Shown one piece after another: positions 1 to 15,000 of a DNA stretch of 64,000 nt. The translations under genes were made by a program, and so were the position numbers. Each line of letters opens with the position of its first letter. The stretch's first letter is position 1. This DNA is from Opisthocomus hoazin (taxonomy: Eukaryota > Chordata > Aves > Opisthocomiformes > Opisthocomidae). The notes under the pieces were generated by a model. The model ran no database searches, had not been told where the DNA came from, and saw nothing but the letters and a program-made list of their open reading frames with translations. The stretch spans positions 74,209,403 through 74,273,402 of the forward strand of contig NC_134419.1 in the NCBI RefSeq assembly GCF_030867145.1, written 5' to 3'.

Positions 1-18
1 CTGTCACATTATGTACAC
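1..18 (-). CDS. MCMBP: MCMBP coding exon 13, first 18 nt only
   Basis: After a cttttccag acceptor the strand reads GTGTACATAATGTGACAG. With the G carried from exon 12 this gives GVHNVT, the expected continuation. The exon is cut by the window edge. Confidence 0.88.
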
Positions 19-3000
19 CTGGAAAAGCAAGAACAAATTCTCTCACCACTGGACTTAAACAGATGTCAGACCTGATTTTTTTTCTTTCCACTCTGTTTTT
101 AATGAGCAGCTTCTAGAAAAATTCTCGCGAGCATCCTGTTTCTTCCTGTGTCTGTGGTGTCTCCCAGATAGAGACAACCATTTCTTAAGACCAAAATTAA
201 GAATTCTTGAAGGCTGTCAAGCCTAAATTTTATCTGGCCTAGTATCTGTGTTCACAGCTAATGTTTTCAGGGGTGCTACAAAGCCAGCTAACTATTTACA
301 GAGAAAAAAAAAAAAAATCTCAAAAGAGGACAAACCACTACCAATTATCTGACAGAAAGTGTAATTTAACAGGAGGGGGAAGGTCTTGCTGGATCCAGAC
401 CATGTCAGATAGACCAGCAAGACCAGAACAGCTGAAAACCATACCCATTATCTTTTTGCCAAATTTTTATAGAAGTCACTTGCCTTACCTGGAACTAAGT
501 TATTTAAAATCTAGGAAGTTCAGATTGACAAATTAACTGGTTAACTCTTGGAATTCTCCCTTTGTAACACTGACACGTACCTGACAATGTGAATTTCTCT
601 TCAGCAGCGTTACTGCATCATGACACATCTACTGTTATGGTTTGGCCTTTAATGAATTAGTATTAATTTACTGCACAGTAAATAAAGGCAAAGTTAGTAA
701 AGAAAGGTAAACAGAATATTGATGTTTACTTCTGGGACATTTTCCCTTTTGAAATCTCTAAGCTGTAACTTCCAAGAGTTCCAAACCAACTGAAGATACT
801 TATTCTTCTCTAGGATTAAATTTTGTTCCCAACATTGTTACAAGAAATTTGTAATTCTTACTTCTTTACTCTAAATTCAGTAGAGAACAACGTCACACTA
901 GCAGAAATGAACTAAAATTAACAAGCTTTTTTTATCTGAAATTTTTAATACTTAAAATATTACTATTTATTAAATGCTGAGGGTTTTTTTAAGGACAAAC
1001 ATTTTAGAACACCTATAAACCAGCACAGCAAATGGGAGTTTTTTTCATGTTTTGACTTTTTTTTCTGAAACAGAATGCAAAAATTTCCACTAGCTTTACT
1101 ATTTTCTTTAGTGAAATGTTGTAACTTCCCTAAAGCAGAGTAACAAAAAAACCCCTGAAGACTCAAAACCAAGTGAATGATTTAAATGAAAAACTTTTAA
1201 TAGCAGTAAAAAAACCAAAAGTTTCTAAACAGAATCAACCTGAAGCCTGAACGTCACGAGTTCTACCAGACTAAGTGCGTGCATGGGACAGAGGTCTGAC
1301 ACTCCTTGGGAAGGCCCAGCAGGCTCACAGCATCACACAGCATAACAGGCTTGTCAAGACAGCATTTTGACTTTAAAATAAAGTCACTTCCAGTGATATC
1401 CTGTTCCTCTTTCCTTGAAATCACCACAGATACCCATACTGTGCATTCTCCAGTTATGGAATTTGTAATTTGCAACTCACCTCTTATGTAGGTTATAATT
1501 AAATTAATTGTCTAAAGCTCTGTAGAAAGCACACTACACAGCGCTACATCAGCTTACAAGACAGAATCATCATTCTGCTGCACATAGTAACAGCTACTTT
1601 TTTCATCTCTAGTTTTCAGTTGGGTTTTCAGGTATGGTTTCCATATATACAGTAAAAATACAAAGCATAAGGGAGCAGCATATGCCTCCCCCCACTTCTT
1701 CACTCATTGTCACGGGAAACTGAAAGGCCAGTCTAATGAATCGGAGGAGTTTTGGTCTTAAAACCTTTTCCACCAAGTGTCAGACATTCTCCAGAGTTCT
1801 CCACAATGCCAACAAAGCCATACTAAACAAGGAACGACCTTGTTTCGTTATTGGTCATTTGTGGTCTGGGTTAGAGATTATAGAATCATAGAATGCTTTG
1901 GGTTGGAAGGGACCTTAAACATCATCTGGTTCCAACTCCCCTACCATGGGCAGGGACATCTTCCACCAGACCAGGGTGCTCAGAGCCCCATCCAGCCTGG
2001 CCTTGAACACTGCCAGGGAGGGAGCAGCCACAGCTTCTCTGGGCAACCTGTGCCAGTGTTTCACCACCCTCATGGTGAAGAATTTCTTCCTAATATCTAA
2101 TCTAAATCTGCCCTCTTTTAGTTTAGAGCCATTCCCCCCTGTCCTATCACTACACACCCTTGTGAAAAGCCCCTCTCCATCCTTCCTGTCGGCCCCTTCA
2201 GGCACTGGAAGGCTGCTCTAAGGTCACCCCGGAGCCTTCTCTTCTCCAGCCTGAACAGCCCCAACTCCCTCAGCCTGTCCTCATAGCAGAGGCGCCCCAG
2301 CCCTCTGATCATCTTCGTGGCCCTCCTGTGGACCCGCTCCAACACATCCATGTCCTTCTCATGTTGGGGGCTCCAGAGCTGGACGCAGGACTCCAGGTCA
2401 ATATAAGCATTTCTGAGTAAAATACCAGCAACTTCCAGAAAGTAAAATAGGGAACCCCCCCCAAGAGCTCAAGCTGTAAGCTGTCTGAGAAGGCTGCAGA
2501 CTAGGAGGAAGCTAGCTCAAGCAATGGAATAGGATATGGAAACCACAGTTTTGTAATAGGAAGTTACCACCGGGACACAATTAGCATCACTGTCTTAAAA
2601 TACATCAACTTTAAACCTTCCAGATGAGATTTTCTTTTTTTTTTTTGTTTGTTTGTCTTTTGTTGTTGTTGTTTATTTTTAAACAAAGAATGTCTACCTG
2701 TTGTGTCAAGCTGTCCTTGCTCAAGCTGAGTCTCATCTACTACAAGGGAAGTGTTGCTGGCAAGCTGCAGTACGCCACTGACCAAGCGATTAGCTGCGTA
2801 GTCTTTGTGTGGGATAAATCGGGAATGGTTCATGTTTTCGATGGTCATTTGTAGGCGATAGGACTGCAACAAGAAAAGAAACTAATCAGCACATGTCCTC
2901 TCCTCCAGCTTCCCTGGTAAACACTGCTTCCTTCAGCAAGAGCTGTAACTGGTGAACCTCCACAGTAAGTCAAACAGAACTTGTTGCTACAACATAGAAC

Positions 3001-6000
3001 ACACTTTATCCCAAATGTCCAAATGCTAAATACTTAAAATTTCCCAAAGGAAAAGAATGCTGTTAAGAACTCATATGAGTTTTGTAATAGGATCATCACC
3101 CAGGATGAGCAAAACAACAAATGATTTATTGCAGCAATACAGAATCACACAGAATCACAGAATCACAGAATGGTAGGGGTTGGAAGGGACCTCTGTGGGT
3201 CATCTAGTCCAACCCCCTGCCGAAGCAGGGTCACCTACAGTAGGCTGTAGAGGACCTTGTCCAGGCGGGTCTTGAATATCTCCAGAGAAGGAGACTCCAC
3301 AGCCTCCCTGGGCAGGATTATTACCCCAGATTGAATTCCTGCGAATTTTCTGCAGAACAGTATCCACAAATTTGGGGATAAACAGTGATGACAAGATAAT
3401 TAAATGACCTAAATGCCTAAACATATCAACCCAGAAAGACAAAGTGTGCAGCATCTGTCTGTCAGTTTAATACCCATGAGGATATGCTTTTATTCCATAT
3501 TAATCCTACATGACTAGGTAAATAGGGACTTCAACTAACAGGCAAGCCATACCTCCATTTTTATCTGCCCTCTACATGGATAGCAGGAGCCTTCGCTTAA
3601 GAAGCCTGCCTTTAACTAAAATGTTATTTGGTTGGAACAATTAGTCCAACATCTACCATCAGAAATATTAAAGCTCTATAAGGTCGTTATTCTTACTGCT
3701 GGAACAAGCTGCTGGATAATGCGGTATATGTGCTCTGTGAAGATGCTATTTCTTGGACATCCACTCAAGTTGACTGTGAATTTTCCCAGAGGAAGCACAT
3801 CTCGTCTTGCGTAACTAAACCAAAAATAAGACAGGTTAGGCACGCGTCTGATTAATGTGGCGAAGACAGGTATCAATCAGTCTGAATGTTGTGCAGTAGC
3901 TCTGATAGCTAGCAGGATTTCAGTGCTAACATATGTAAATAACAGCCACCTTTTCTTCCTTCTCCAGTGCCCAAGGAGCTAAGTTAGGCTGAAGGCTGCA
4001 GAGGAAGGCTGTGGTACATTTATAGTGCTGGAGATCCTGCAATGTGCCTTCCAGACATTCTGTTCTTCTTGTGCTTTATTGTTACTCAGTAAACTTACTC
4101 CTTCATTCTTTTCCTTTCTCGTTGCCCAATCTCAATTTTTTCCCTGCTTATCATGTTCATTCATTTCCTTTACCTGCCCTCAGCTCTCCTCTCCCTCTTC
4201 TTACTGTACATCTTCTCCCCATTCTTGACAAATTTCAACTTTTTTGTGATAACAGCTAAGAAAGAAAACACATTCTAGTCTAAGCGTTGAGTGTTCATGG
4301 TCCCACTAGAAAGAATGAAGAGTGTGCAGAATAACAAAAACCTCCACATACTGATACTGAAGTGCTTCTATTCACACAGGGACAAGGGTTCCGGGCAGAC
4401 TGTAAACCCAAACCCACCATAAATCTTGTCAGCTCATGATCATGCAGCCATGGCATGACAGCTGGATCTCTGCCCACACCACCCGCCTCGCTGAGGCAGA
4501 GAGGTATCTTACTGCTTTTGACACATCAGCTGTAGGTATGAGAAAGGTAAGATGTCTGCAGTTAGTAAACGCCGCCTTTGAGAAGTCAGTTGCATGTCCT
4601 ATTCAGTAAAAGAAGCTAGAGATAAAAAGATGCTTCCATGCCTCAGTTTAAAAGTGTATCTTAGAGATTTTGTCCAACTCTCAAAGGAACACTGAAAGGA
4701 TATACTGCCACAAGACTGGCCTTTTAACAAAACTTACTGTTGTTTCAGGCAATGAAATCTGTTTACAATGTCAACTATGACAGGGCAACTCCAGCTAGAT
4801 GAAGCACTACTGGGATAAGTACTATTTAAGCTGTTTCTGCCATTTCTTTGCAGAGTGGTGAAGAACCCCGTAAAAGGAGATTTCTTTTAAAATATGAATA
4901 TATAAATTCTTAGCAAACATTTAAATACTTACACTGTAGAGATGAGATGCAATATAAGGTATTCAGCAGCCAAGCTGTCTCCCAAAAGGGCGTGGGTGAG
5001 GAACCCAAGCAACTCGGCTCTCACCGGTGACAGCTCAGACATGAAATTAGAAACAACTGATAAAAGAGCAAAAGACAATGAATGTCAGAAAACATGCTGT
5101 TCCTCACCCTCTTCCCTCTGTATAAACCTTACTTTCCATTACAGTTTGATGAAGAAAAATGGTTACTCCAAAGCAGTTTAGGAAAGATAAACAAACATTC
5201 ACTCATTTTCCAGCTGAGTATTTACTGGCTTTGGATAACCTGAGTCACTTGACATCGCCTTGGAATTTCTTTTTTTTTCATTAGATATTGTGTAATGCAT
5301 TTGCAGAAGGCTGTAAAGTTTGCAGCCAAATTTCTAAAATAGATAGCCTATCCATACTATATTGAAGGCAGGAAAAAAAACCCTCATTACACATAGCACA
5401 GATCAGGACAACCAATGCAAGGCATGCAAGGAAGAAAATGATAAATATCATTTAGAGGTTTGCATGCAACAATTCAATAACAAAAAAATAAGTCAAATAG
5501 CCCATGAGGAGTAGCACAGTTGCTTAAAAACAGAATTTCCTTATCTTCTTCACAGTATTATGATTCTTTATGTTGTCAGTATGTTTCTTATTTTCACTGT
5601 TCTAGTAAATTGGAAATCCAATTTTCCAGCAATTCACTACTCCATTTGAGAACAAATCAAAACTTATGGTTGAACAACTTGGTAAAATCCTTGGGCATGT
5701 AGAATGCAAAAACAAGTTTTATATGAAATACATTTATGTCAAAAAAATAACCACATAAGCAACACAAACGCTTGCATCTTGTCCAGTTCTGTGGCGTTGA
5801 ATGGTTCCTCCACTGACCAAAATTTAAATTCAAACCCTGCTATTGACGCATTTGTCTCGGAGCCTACAAGTATTTGTCCACATGCAGTAGGAAACCGCAC
5901 ATTTACACGTACACAGGGAGAGGTCAAGTTCAGATACTCACAGGTTTTACTCTCCTCTTCATTAAGGCAGGCAGGAAGTAACGGGTTAATATGTTGTAAT

Positions 6001-9000
6001 TTCTGTGCCAAAATCACATGGATTCTGGGGACTAAGGAGGCTGGAGGACTGTGTACTCTCTGTTCTTCTGCAGTGTCCATACACTCCATAGGATCGAGGG
6101 CTGAGTTGTCCCTAGGGAAGAGCACAGCGCAACTGGGCTTGGAAGTATTCCACACAAATTTCTCTCCGGCTGACGAAGAGCTGCTGGAACCAGGCCAGGA
6201 ACAGAGCACATCGGAACAAACAACATCCACTCCCAGCTCCTGGTATCTCCACCCATATTCAAACTACCTCCTGTATGATTTTTATAAACACCACAAATAG
6301 TAAATCACAATTATATAACGTTATAGAAATGTCAAAGCACGCTTGACCACAAAAATTTGGATTCTATTATTTTCAGAAAATAGTCAAAACCTTACTTTTC
6401 TGAAGAAAGCCCACAACCCATCCCAAAACCCAACACCCCAAACAAAAACACATTTATTATTTGCTGCATCATGTAATAAGATGTAGCTCCAAAAAAAATG
6501 TTCCACACTGTTCTGTCCAGCATGTACTGAATGAAGTCTAAACAGTAACTGATAAGAAAACAAGGCAATGATTTATTGCATTTGTCTATGTATACACATG
6601 TGGAATTTTCATATTCCACCTGTTTCTGGAGCCTGACAACACGATCTTCTAGACAGTCACATAGCAGCCATATCACTGGCTGAGTAAAAAAACAACAAAA
6701 AAAAGAGTAAATAAAGCCTAACATACCTCAGCTCAAACTTGAAGGTATTACCTCTTAATTTAAGAGTTCAGATATGTAAGTTTGGCTTTCCCTGACAATG
6801 CCTTACAAAATTCCTTCCAGGTGGTTTTCATTTGTTACATAGAAATTAAAGTCCCTAAAGTGACTATATCCAATGACAGTAAAGTACAAATTTAATCATC
6901 TTGTACCACTTTTAAAAGCTGAGAGGCTTCGTAACTTGAAGGCCTCTTCAGCAGTCCACCAACTATCAGCTCTTTCCGCTACAAGAAACATACTTTGTTT
7001 GCATTCAAAATGCTGCTAAATGGTACTGTTTTGTCTGTTTGTGATAGAATGACAAGCAGGAAAACAACAACTCATGACAGACCAACTGAGCTGTCAGTCT
7101 GGGATTAGTTGTCAGACAGATGATAACCAAAAGCAGCTGACCAGGCTGAGTTAGCTTTTAAGAAGCTGGCGCTATCAGGGATTCACGCTGCACTCTCCGT
7201 ATTGTGCTTATCAGAAAGATAAAAATCACCAACAGAAATAAAGTGCAACGGTTCAAGACATCAGTAGAACATATGTTAGACTGGTCAACAGTTTTATTTT
7301 AAAAACAGACTTCTTTCTTCCTTCTGGATTAGTTTGCGTTTTGTCAAGCCAGTAATTGCAGAACAGCAGGTGAAGTGGGAAGTTTCTATCAGCAGTATAA
7401 CGTGATGATATACCTTAATTAATGAAAAAATTCATCCCAATTTTTACTCATTTTGGTCACTTTCCTTCTCCATGCACACATGCAAACTTTTTTTGGTTTT
7501 TTTTTATATTCTTCAGAACCGTTTATGTTAAGAACTTTTATGGACTTGGAAAGTATTTCAAAAGGACGTTTTATAATTTGAAAGCTTATTTAAAAGCTTC
7601 ATTCACTATTCACTCATTCGTTGAAAGTTTAATAGGCATGAAAGAGTACAAAACATTTAGCCATAGAAACACTTTCTGCTTTGCAGACTGTACAACAGCC
7701 TAAAAAAAAGACACATCGTGTATCCAAGGGTATGGGTGTACGAGAGGACAATGGACTTCAGTTTAGAGGACGGTGCGTCTAGCACTTTTCACATCAAGCT
7801 TTTTTTGAGCAGTAAAATTCACCTCTTAAGCATAGCTGTTATGTATTTACACAATTCCCTGTCTGCATCAAGGGGACAGCCAAAATATTGTACTCCTTTT
7901 TCCTTCATTTCAGGATCGCGCATCAGGGGAGCCTTACCTCTCTTCAGTGTTCACTATGCTCAGCACCGGATCCACAGACAAAATACCATATACCTCCAGA
8001 ACATCGTTGACTTTGAAGCTATCCCAGCTCTCATAGACCTGCCGCAAGGAGAAAATAACAAAATAGAGGCAGATGGGCCAGATGCAGGACTGAACACAAA
8101 CACAGACAAAAGCAAATATCACAGCTGCAGACTGAGAACAGTCTGTGTGAGGAGGTCTCTCCTAGTCCTCAGTATCAGCAAGCCTACATCAGAAAAATAA
8201 GTTTCTGCAATCGCGTGCTTTTCCCCATTGGCATTCTTTTGCTACAGATGTAAACAACTGTATTCTAATCTGATTTATGAAGATTTGCTAAATAAGAAAG
8301 CATTCAACACACAGTAACAGCAAAGAAATTTTGTGGTGTTAGTTTCACAGTCAATATAGAATACTACGGAATCAACAACTATTTCAAAGACAATACAAAA
8401 ATGGGTAGTGTAGCATTTTGCTTGTTCCACCACAACTTTTTTCTTTAAGAGGACCAAACCTAAAAGCAAAATACCAGGAGTCAGTATCAGCTACACCCTT
8501 GAGCATTCAGTAACATTTTTGTTGTTTTGCTAAGTGTAGTGAGAATGCGCAAGCTGTAACAAATACTGCTTAAGGAGGTCAGCAATTCACATACATTGTT
8601 TCTCTTCACTAGGGCTGTAATAATAAAGAGAAACAATGTAAATATATGTAGGAACAAAACTGTGGACTTCAAATACAATTTCTGTGCCTACAGACTAATG
8701 CAAGACTTTACTTACTCCCCAATTTCAGATTCTGCCTGCCTCACTGAGGCCGCAGCCACGCTCGTCATCTCTCCACTTTTGTTACCTTGACAAGACATGC
8801 TGGTCCCTTCTCTCCTGGCAATGGAAAATTTAAGTCAAGTGGAGGGGAGCAGTTGGGAGAAATGAGATGATGACCTGCAGAAGCCTCCGTTTCTAATCTC
8901 TTCGGCTCCACACATCCATGGATATCACCTCCACTGCCTGAAAAATACAGGATTCATAGGCTTTTAAAACAGAAACGCAAAAGTGAACAGCTTTCTTCAA

Positions 9001-12000
9001 TGAGAAACACAGAATTAAACTAGTTTAACAAATGTCCAAGACAAAAATATTTAATAAAGCAATATATTTGACAGAGGATACGTTTACATAGAATAGAAAA
9101 GCCTCATAAATGCATATTTTATATCATCAAGATAAGGGTGAGCACTGGTGAAGATCTATACGTCTTGGGAACTCAAACACAGCCAACAATCTGAATTCCA
9201 AAATGTAATGCTTAAACTATGTGAAAGGAATTTTTCTAAATTTGGTAGGGCTCTAAAGGTAGTATTTTCCTGCAGCTCATGGTCAAAAACACAGATAGTT
9301 CTTAAAGGTAAGAGTATGCATCAACATAACAGTCCACATTAAAAAAATCTCTGTAGATTTTCAGCAATCAAAGCTATAAAAGTCTATTCCACAACTGATC
9401 AGTCTGAGTCTGAAGATAAAACCTAATAAAACATTTGCAAACTGGCAAGAACACAAAAAGAAAAACCTGAATTCAGCTAATGAGCCTGACAGAAATATAA
9501 CACTGAACAAAAGAAAGCATTAGCTTCCATGATTATTTTTTTTCTTTAACAGGACTGACAATTTTAAACTAACCACTTTCTCATGTCTGAAAGAAAACAT
9601 GCCAAAATCTCCAGAAAACACCCATGTCAGTTTTAAGTGGCATCTCCACAGAAGAGCATCGAGACAAATCATTCACAAACTGATTACAGCACAAGTAGGA
9701 ATTGCACACTCTCTGAACACCGCTACACTTCACCATGAGGGTGGTGAAACACTGGCCCAGGTTGCCCAGAGAAGCTGTGGCTGCCCCCTCCCTGGCAGTG
9801 TTCAAGGCCAAGTTGGATGGAGCTCTGAGCAACCTGGTCTGGTGGAAGATGTCCCTGCCCATGGCAGGGGGGTTGGAACCAGATGATCTCTAAGGTCCCT
9901 TCCAACCCAAACCATTCTATGATTCTACTCTTGGAAATACCATGCTCTTAAAAGGTGTAACAGCTTTCTTCAGGATGCTTTGAGTGTGTGGTATTAACCT
10001 TTATAAAGCTGGACTAATCAGTCTCCTGTCAGAAAACAGGGGAAGGCTGGAAGACATTTTTCAGACATATACTACTGTTTGTAGCAAAGCAGCACCTAAC
10101 TGAGATGTAGTTCAGCTTCAATTTACACAATAACCTCCACACACAGAGCGCGAGAGAGACAAGATTACGTGATTTTCCCCAGATTACCATAAAATCTGCA
10201 ATACAATGCGAAATTAAACAAGAACTCCTAAATTTCAGCCTGCTACTATAAACAGTGCGTGTGCTGTTACATACAAAAGGCAACACACAACTGTTGCTGT
10301 ACAAAACATTAATTTTAGGAATTAACTCTAGAAAGTAGTACCAACAAGTCATACAAAACACATACAACATGAAACACTGTAGGCACTCCCACACTAATGA
10401 CTTCAACAAAGCCACCAAACTAGTTATGACGGCTGCATTAACATTGCTGATGCAAAAAATTGCAAATATTTCAATTTTTGATAATGAAATTTCTGCACAT
10501 TCTGGAAAGATATCACAATAACTGTTCATCAGTAATGCCTATTACCCATGTGCTGCTCTTTCTGCTTAGATGGATGTAGATCCATATCCTCATCTTCCTC
10601 ATAGCTCCTCTTGTGGCGACTTGGTGTGTAGGATGTTGAAGGACTAACTCGGGCTTGGCTTGCACTAATATATGCGTAAAATAGAGGATTAAGGACAACT
10701 ACAGATTCAGTTGAGAACATTCAGGCAAAGTAAGGTGGTTTTTTTGTTTTAAAAAACCCCACCAAAATGCCATTATTCTATTTTGAGCAAGACATTAAAA
10801 TAGTGATTCAAATTCTCACCTAGACATCGTCTCTTCAGATACATAAATAACCTGCTTAACAAGTATACAGCTATCATTGGATTTTTTGAAAATAGAAACT
10901 AAAGAACACTGAGTGCTATTCCGCTATCAGTCTCTACAAAACGGGGGTTTTCACACCCAGAGAACATCCTTGTGGTCAGGTACAATTCAAAATCTCAAGA
11001 CTTTCTCCCCTGCATCTCAACCCTGAAGAACAGACATTATAATAATATTTAAAGACTTGCTATCTGATACAATTGTTACTCTAAAAAGAAGCACACAGAT
11101 AATGGTTACATACTTGTAAGATAAATGAATTTTGAAAAAGCTAACACACTTTTCCTTTTCTTAGTCTGATGGGCAACTACTGAAATCATGTTTAGTATTT
11201 CTATAACAGCTTGGTTCACTTTAAATTTCCAGTGCTGCAGTATTTTTCTGTAAGCTTTGTTCAAAAACTAACTCTTCTCAATCATTTTATTACAAAAATT
11301 GCATTAGCTTAATTTTAAAACTGCACTGGCATTCTGTGCTAGTGACAAGCAGTAGTTTTCTCAAATTCTGAAGTCAAAGTATGAAAAACCAAATCATATT
11401 AGATTTACCACCAAATTCACATCTTTGTAAAAAGTGCAATATTTTTTTTCCAGATGTCTCCCCCACTCCTTTGGCGGAGAAGAGAATACAAAACTCCTAA
11501 AGGGTGTTAAAAGAAGCATCCTGTATTGATTCCACTCAGACAGATCAACTTCCATTTCCTAGAAGAAAATAAAGATGATTTGTTTCTCCCCCAGACCTTT
11601 CCTGTACTCGCTGAGAAAGTGACATACTGTGGTTCAACTATTATAAACACAATACTTCAATTTTCCAAGAATTATTGTCTTAACACGCTCAGCTACAGAT
11701 GTTTTTACAGGTTCCTGTAGGAGACTCTCACTATGTAACAGTGTCCTAATTTAATCAGAAAATGCAACAGAATTCCCATGGCTCAATTGAAGTTTCTCAT
11801 TTTCTAAACATTTGCAAAAGTTAACAGAAATTTTCAAGAGCCTCCCAAGCAGACATGAAAATCTAGCCTAAATCCCTACTAAATCAAAATCAGTGCTCCT
11901 AGACTCCTTTGTATCCTCTCTGCACATATAGCACAACATCAGATTTTCCTTATTACTTTTTTTACCACCTCTCCTCACCTATCCCAACTCACACAAAAAA

Positions 12001-15000
12001 TCCTATCTCCTTAAATGTAACAAACTAGTCGGCGATCACTGTTTGTATAACAGAGCACTAGCTCGGACAAAAAAGATATTTCTTTCACCCATGCTGACTC
12101 GCCAGGCACTGGAACGCAGTAGAAAGTCTGTCTCTCCAAGGTGACTGTTTGCGAGGAGTTCAAATCGATTTCCTGCTGAGGCTAGAATACCAACAGATAT
12201 TTTGTTAAAAATCTGATTAGAGTTTGTTTTCTTTTTTTCAACTAATCCCACAGATTCAGTTACTTCGCCAGAAGTTACAACAAGCATGCAAGTGAATCCA
12301 CCCAGTCTGTATTTGTAATCCTTTGATTCTAGTATCACTGCACTACCAAAAGTAAAGTGTTTTCCATAGCAGAAAGTTTCAACATCAAGAGCACGCCCCT
12401 CCTCAAGCAAAACATTTTAAATACAACAGAAATGGCTTGAAGCCTGCTGAGCTTTAAATGCCCACAAGCAGTTAAGAATACCCTGCTTTCCAAACCTGAG
12501 ATTAGTTTTGCATTTTAAGAGCAGTATCTCAGGAATCCACGGGTGAGTGCCAAATAAGATGTACTGTACTTACAAACTGCATCTTTCTGTCTAATACGTT
12601 ATCTCAAAATTTGTATAACTTACCCCACATTCTGCCACATCTCTGTATTTACCAAAATGCAAAACCTGTCAAGAAGGAAAAGGCATTATGTTTCTAACAG
12701 CATCCTGAATACGAAACACATCAACATCATCGTGGTCAAAAGTCCTTCAAATACATACTTTCATTATTTTAGTAATTTTTATTCCTCAACACAAGTGTAA
12801 GAAGCGATGTATTACTGATGCCATTTGAGTCATATAAACAGAGTTCTGTTAGACAGTGCCCAGATTCCATAGGTTTAATTCAGAAACTACAGGAAATACA
12901 AAGACTAGAATAGACACAACGCTAAACACTTACTAAAATAATAAATTAGTATTTCACTTACACGTGCATTTGTGTTTGGGTCAACTGTTTCATATACTCC
13001 CATGTAAAACTCAGGATCAAACATATCTTGAACCATGCAGCGAAATTTCACTAAACTGTTGGGCTTTAGGTAATGTACAGGAACATCATTCAGTGATGGA
13101 ACCTATAAAAAAGAGCTTATTCTAAACATCTGAATATATATTAAGAAATGCTCTGAAGTAAGCCAAAACCAGCACAAAAGCTGTCACCAAATTACTCTCT
13201 GATCAGCCGGTATATCCTAGTGTTCAGTCACTTGCCTCAAATCCCATATTGTTGTTGATATGATTAATTGCCTCTGACAATTCAGTGCCTTATCAGGTAA
13301 CATACTTAATATTTTTTGAGTACACCTCCTGGCCTAATCCAAGCAGTAACAAAGTGCGTATATCTCAACACCAGAAGTTTCTGCAGTAGCTGTTACAGAT
13401 AATAATTACGATTATCAGACGCTTAACAGTTCCCAAATTCTTCCAGTTCCAAAGCCATCATTCCCATTCATTTCTCAGTCCTCAGATTGGACTAGAAAAG
13501 AAATGCACTTCAGTAACTGAAACCATAGGAAAACTGCACAACATTTGAAACTGACTCTTAAACTGGGAATTATCGCAGCTGCAGTATTAAATAGAATGTA
13601 TTACTCATTCCCACTTAACAGCACTTTCATCATGTTATGTACCAGTGGTACCACAGCAATTGCATTCACAATTTCTTATAACAAAAGGCCATTGATAACC
13701 TGTATGTTAATTTCCAAGTCCACATTGGGGGAGTCTTTTTCACATGTTTGCATGACAATGGAAAAACAGAACAAAAAAAAAAAAAAAATCAATGCCTAAG
13801 CATGTGGTATAACTTGAAATAATAAGACTTGCAATAAGAATAGAGTTTTCAGATTTTGAAGATAAACTCTTTGTTGGAAAAACCCCCCATATCCACCATT
13901 AAAACGCAACAAAACCCAGAGCTGGCCCTATAGGAAATGGCATTTTAACAAATATATATTCCCTTATGTTTATCTTGACTAAGAATTAAATTCCTTGCTT
14001 TCAATTCCTTCTAATGCTGTAAATTTAACACAGTTTTGCCACCTACATTTTGATTTAAACTGTCATGGAAATATTAATTACAGAATACTCTCACTGACAG
14101 AGGAAGAAAAAAGAAACCCCCATCATTTTCACTTGTTTTTTAAGACATGAGTAGCACAGGTTTGATATGAAAGTTTCTAACCCACTTATCAGTGTTCCAC
14201 AATGCCATTTTCACCACAGTCCTTTAGAAAAATACCAGCTTTTGAACTCAAGAGACCATGGTTTATTTTTAAACCTAAAGCACAACTTCCTTGGTAAACT
14301 GCAAAAACCAGGCCCGATCCAGCCCAGTAAGGCACAGTTTTAACAGAAAGTTGTTTTTTTTTTTTCCTAAAACCTGAAAGCCCAAGCACCTATTTCTTCG
14401 ACCCACACAAAGTCTGCAGCGTCGTGACAAAAGGTGATGAGAGCAGGAGTTTCTCGACAGCAGCTCAGACACTTGGGGTGTACAAGCACTCACTGCAGGC
14501 TGACGGGAGACAGGGCAGGCATTAATGGACACCTTGACACATGTCAGTATGTCAGCTCCTGCCATCCGCCAGCTTGCACCACAGACAGGCAGCACCCAGC
14601 AGCCACAGCCCAGGGCAAAACAGGACCCCGGAGTCAAGAGGATCTGCTTCTCCGGTTTCAGTCGGGATTTTACACCTTTGCTTCACACACCGGTTAAAGC
14701 ACCTGAGATGTCAGCAACGCATCGCAGAGACCAGGCTGAAAATTTGGAAGCGTACTTGTCACGCGAAGCAAAGCATGTCACCGCAATAACCCAGAGGTGA
14801 AAAGAATGAAACTTCAGAATGGCACAGCTCTGAAAGGATGAAACAACCTTACCCAGTTAGTAGCATTGTTTTCTTTTAGTTTCTCCTTGAAGTATTCGGT
14901 TACCTTCTTTTCCCAGTCAGAGTTTGGAACATTTTGGGCTACAAACAAAACACATTTACGTGCCTGTTAGCATCAGATAGCAGACTTGTACTGAGCATTC

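Noticed and set aside
1915..2351. Minus-strand open frames of 96 and 77 codons
   Set aside because: They are pieces of the CR1 ORF2 protein, not host genes.
5704..6300. 198-codon open frame on the plus strand
   Set aside because: It is the antisense shadow of MCMBP exon 9. The minus-strand peptide is the conserved one.
10029..10529. 166-codon minus-strand frame in MCMBP intron 6
   Set aside because: Low-complexity, Cys/Phe/Leu/Ser-rich translation with no conserved motif and no fitting splice structure. It lies just downstream of exon 6 and would not extend it in frame, because exon 6 reads into a stop.
12036..12410. 124-codon minus-strand frame overlapping MCMBP exon 5
   Set aside because: It reads exon 5 in the wrong frame. 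The conserved [15 protein letters not shown] peptide is in another frame of the same strand.
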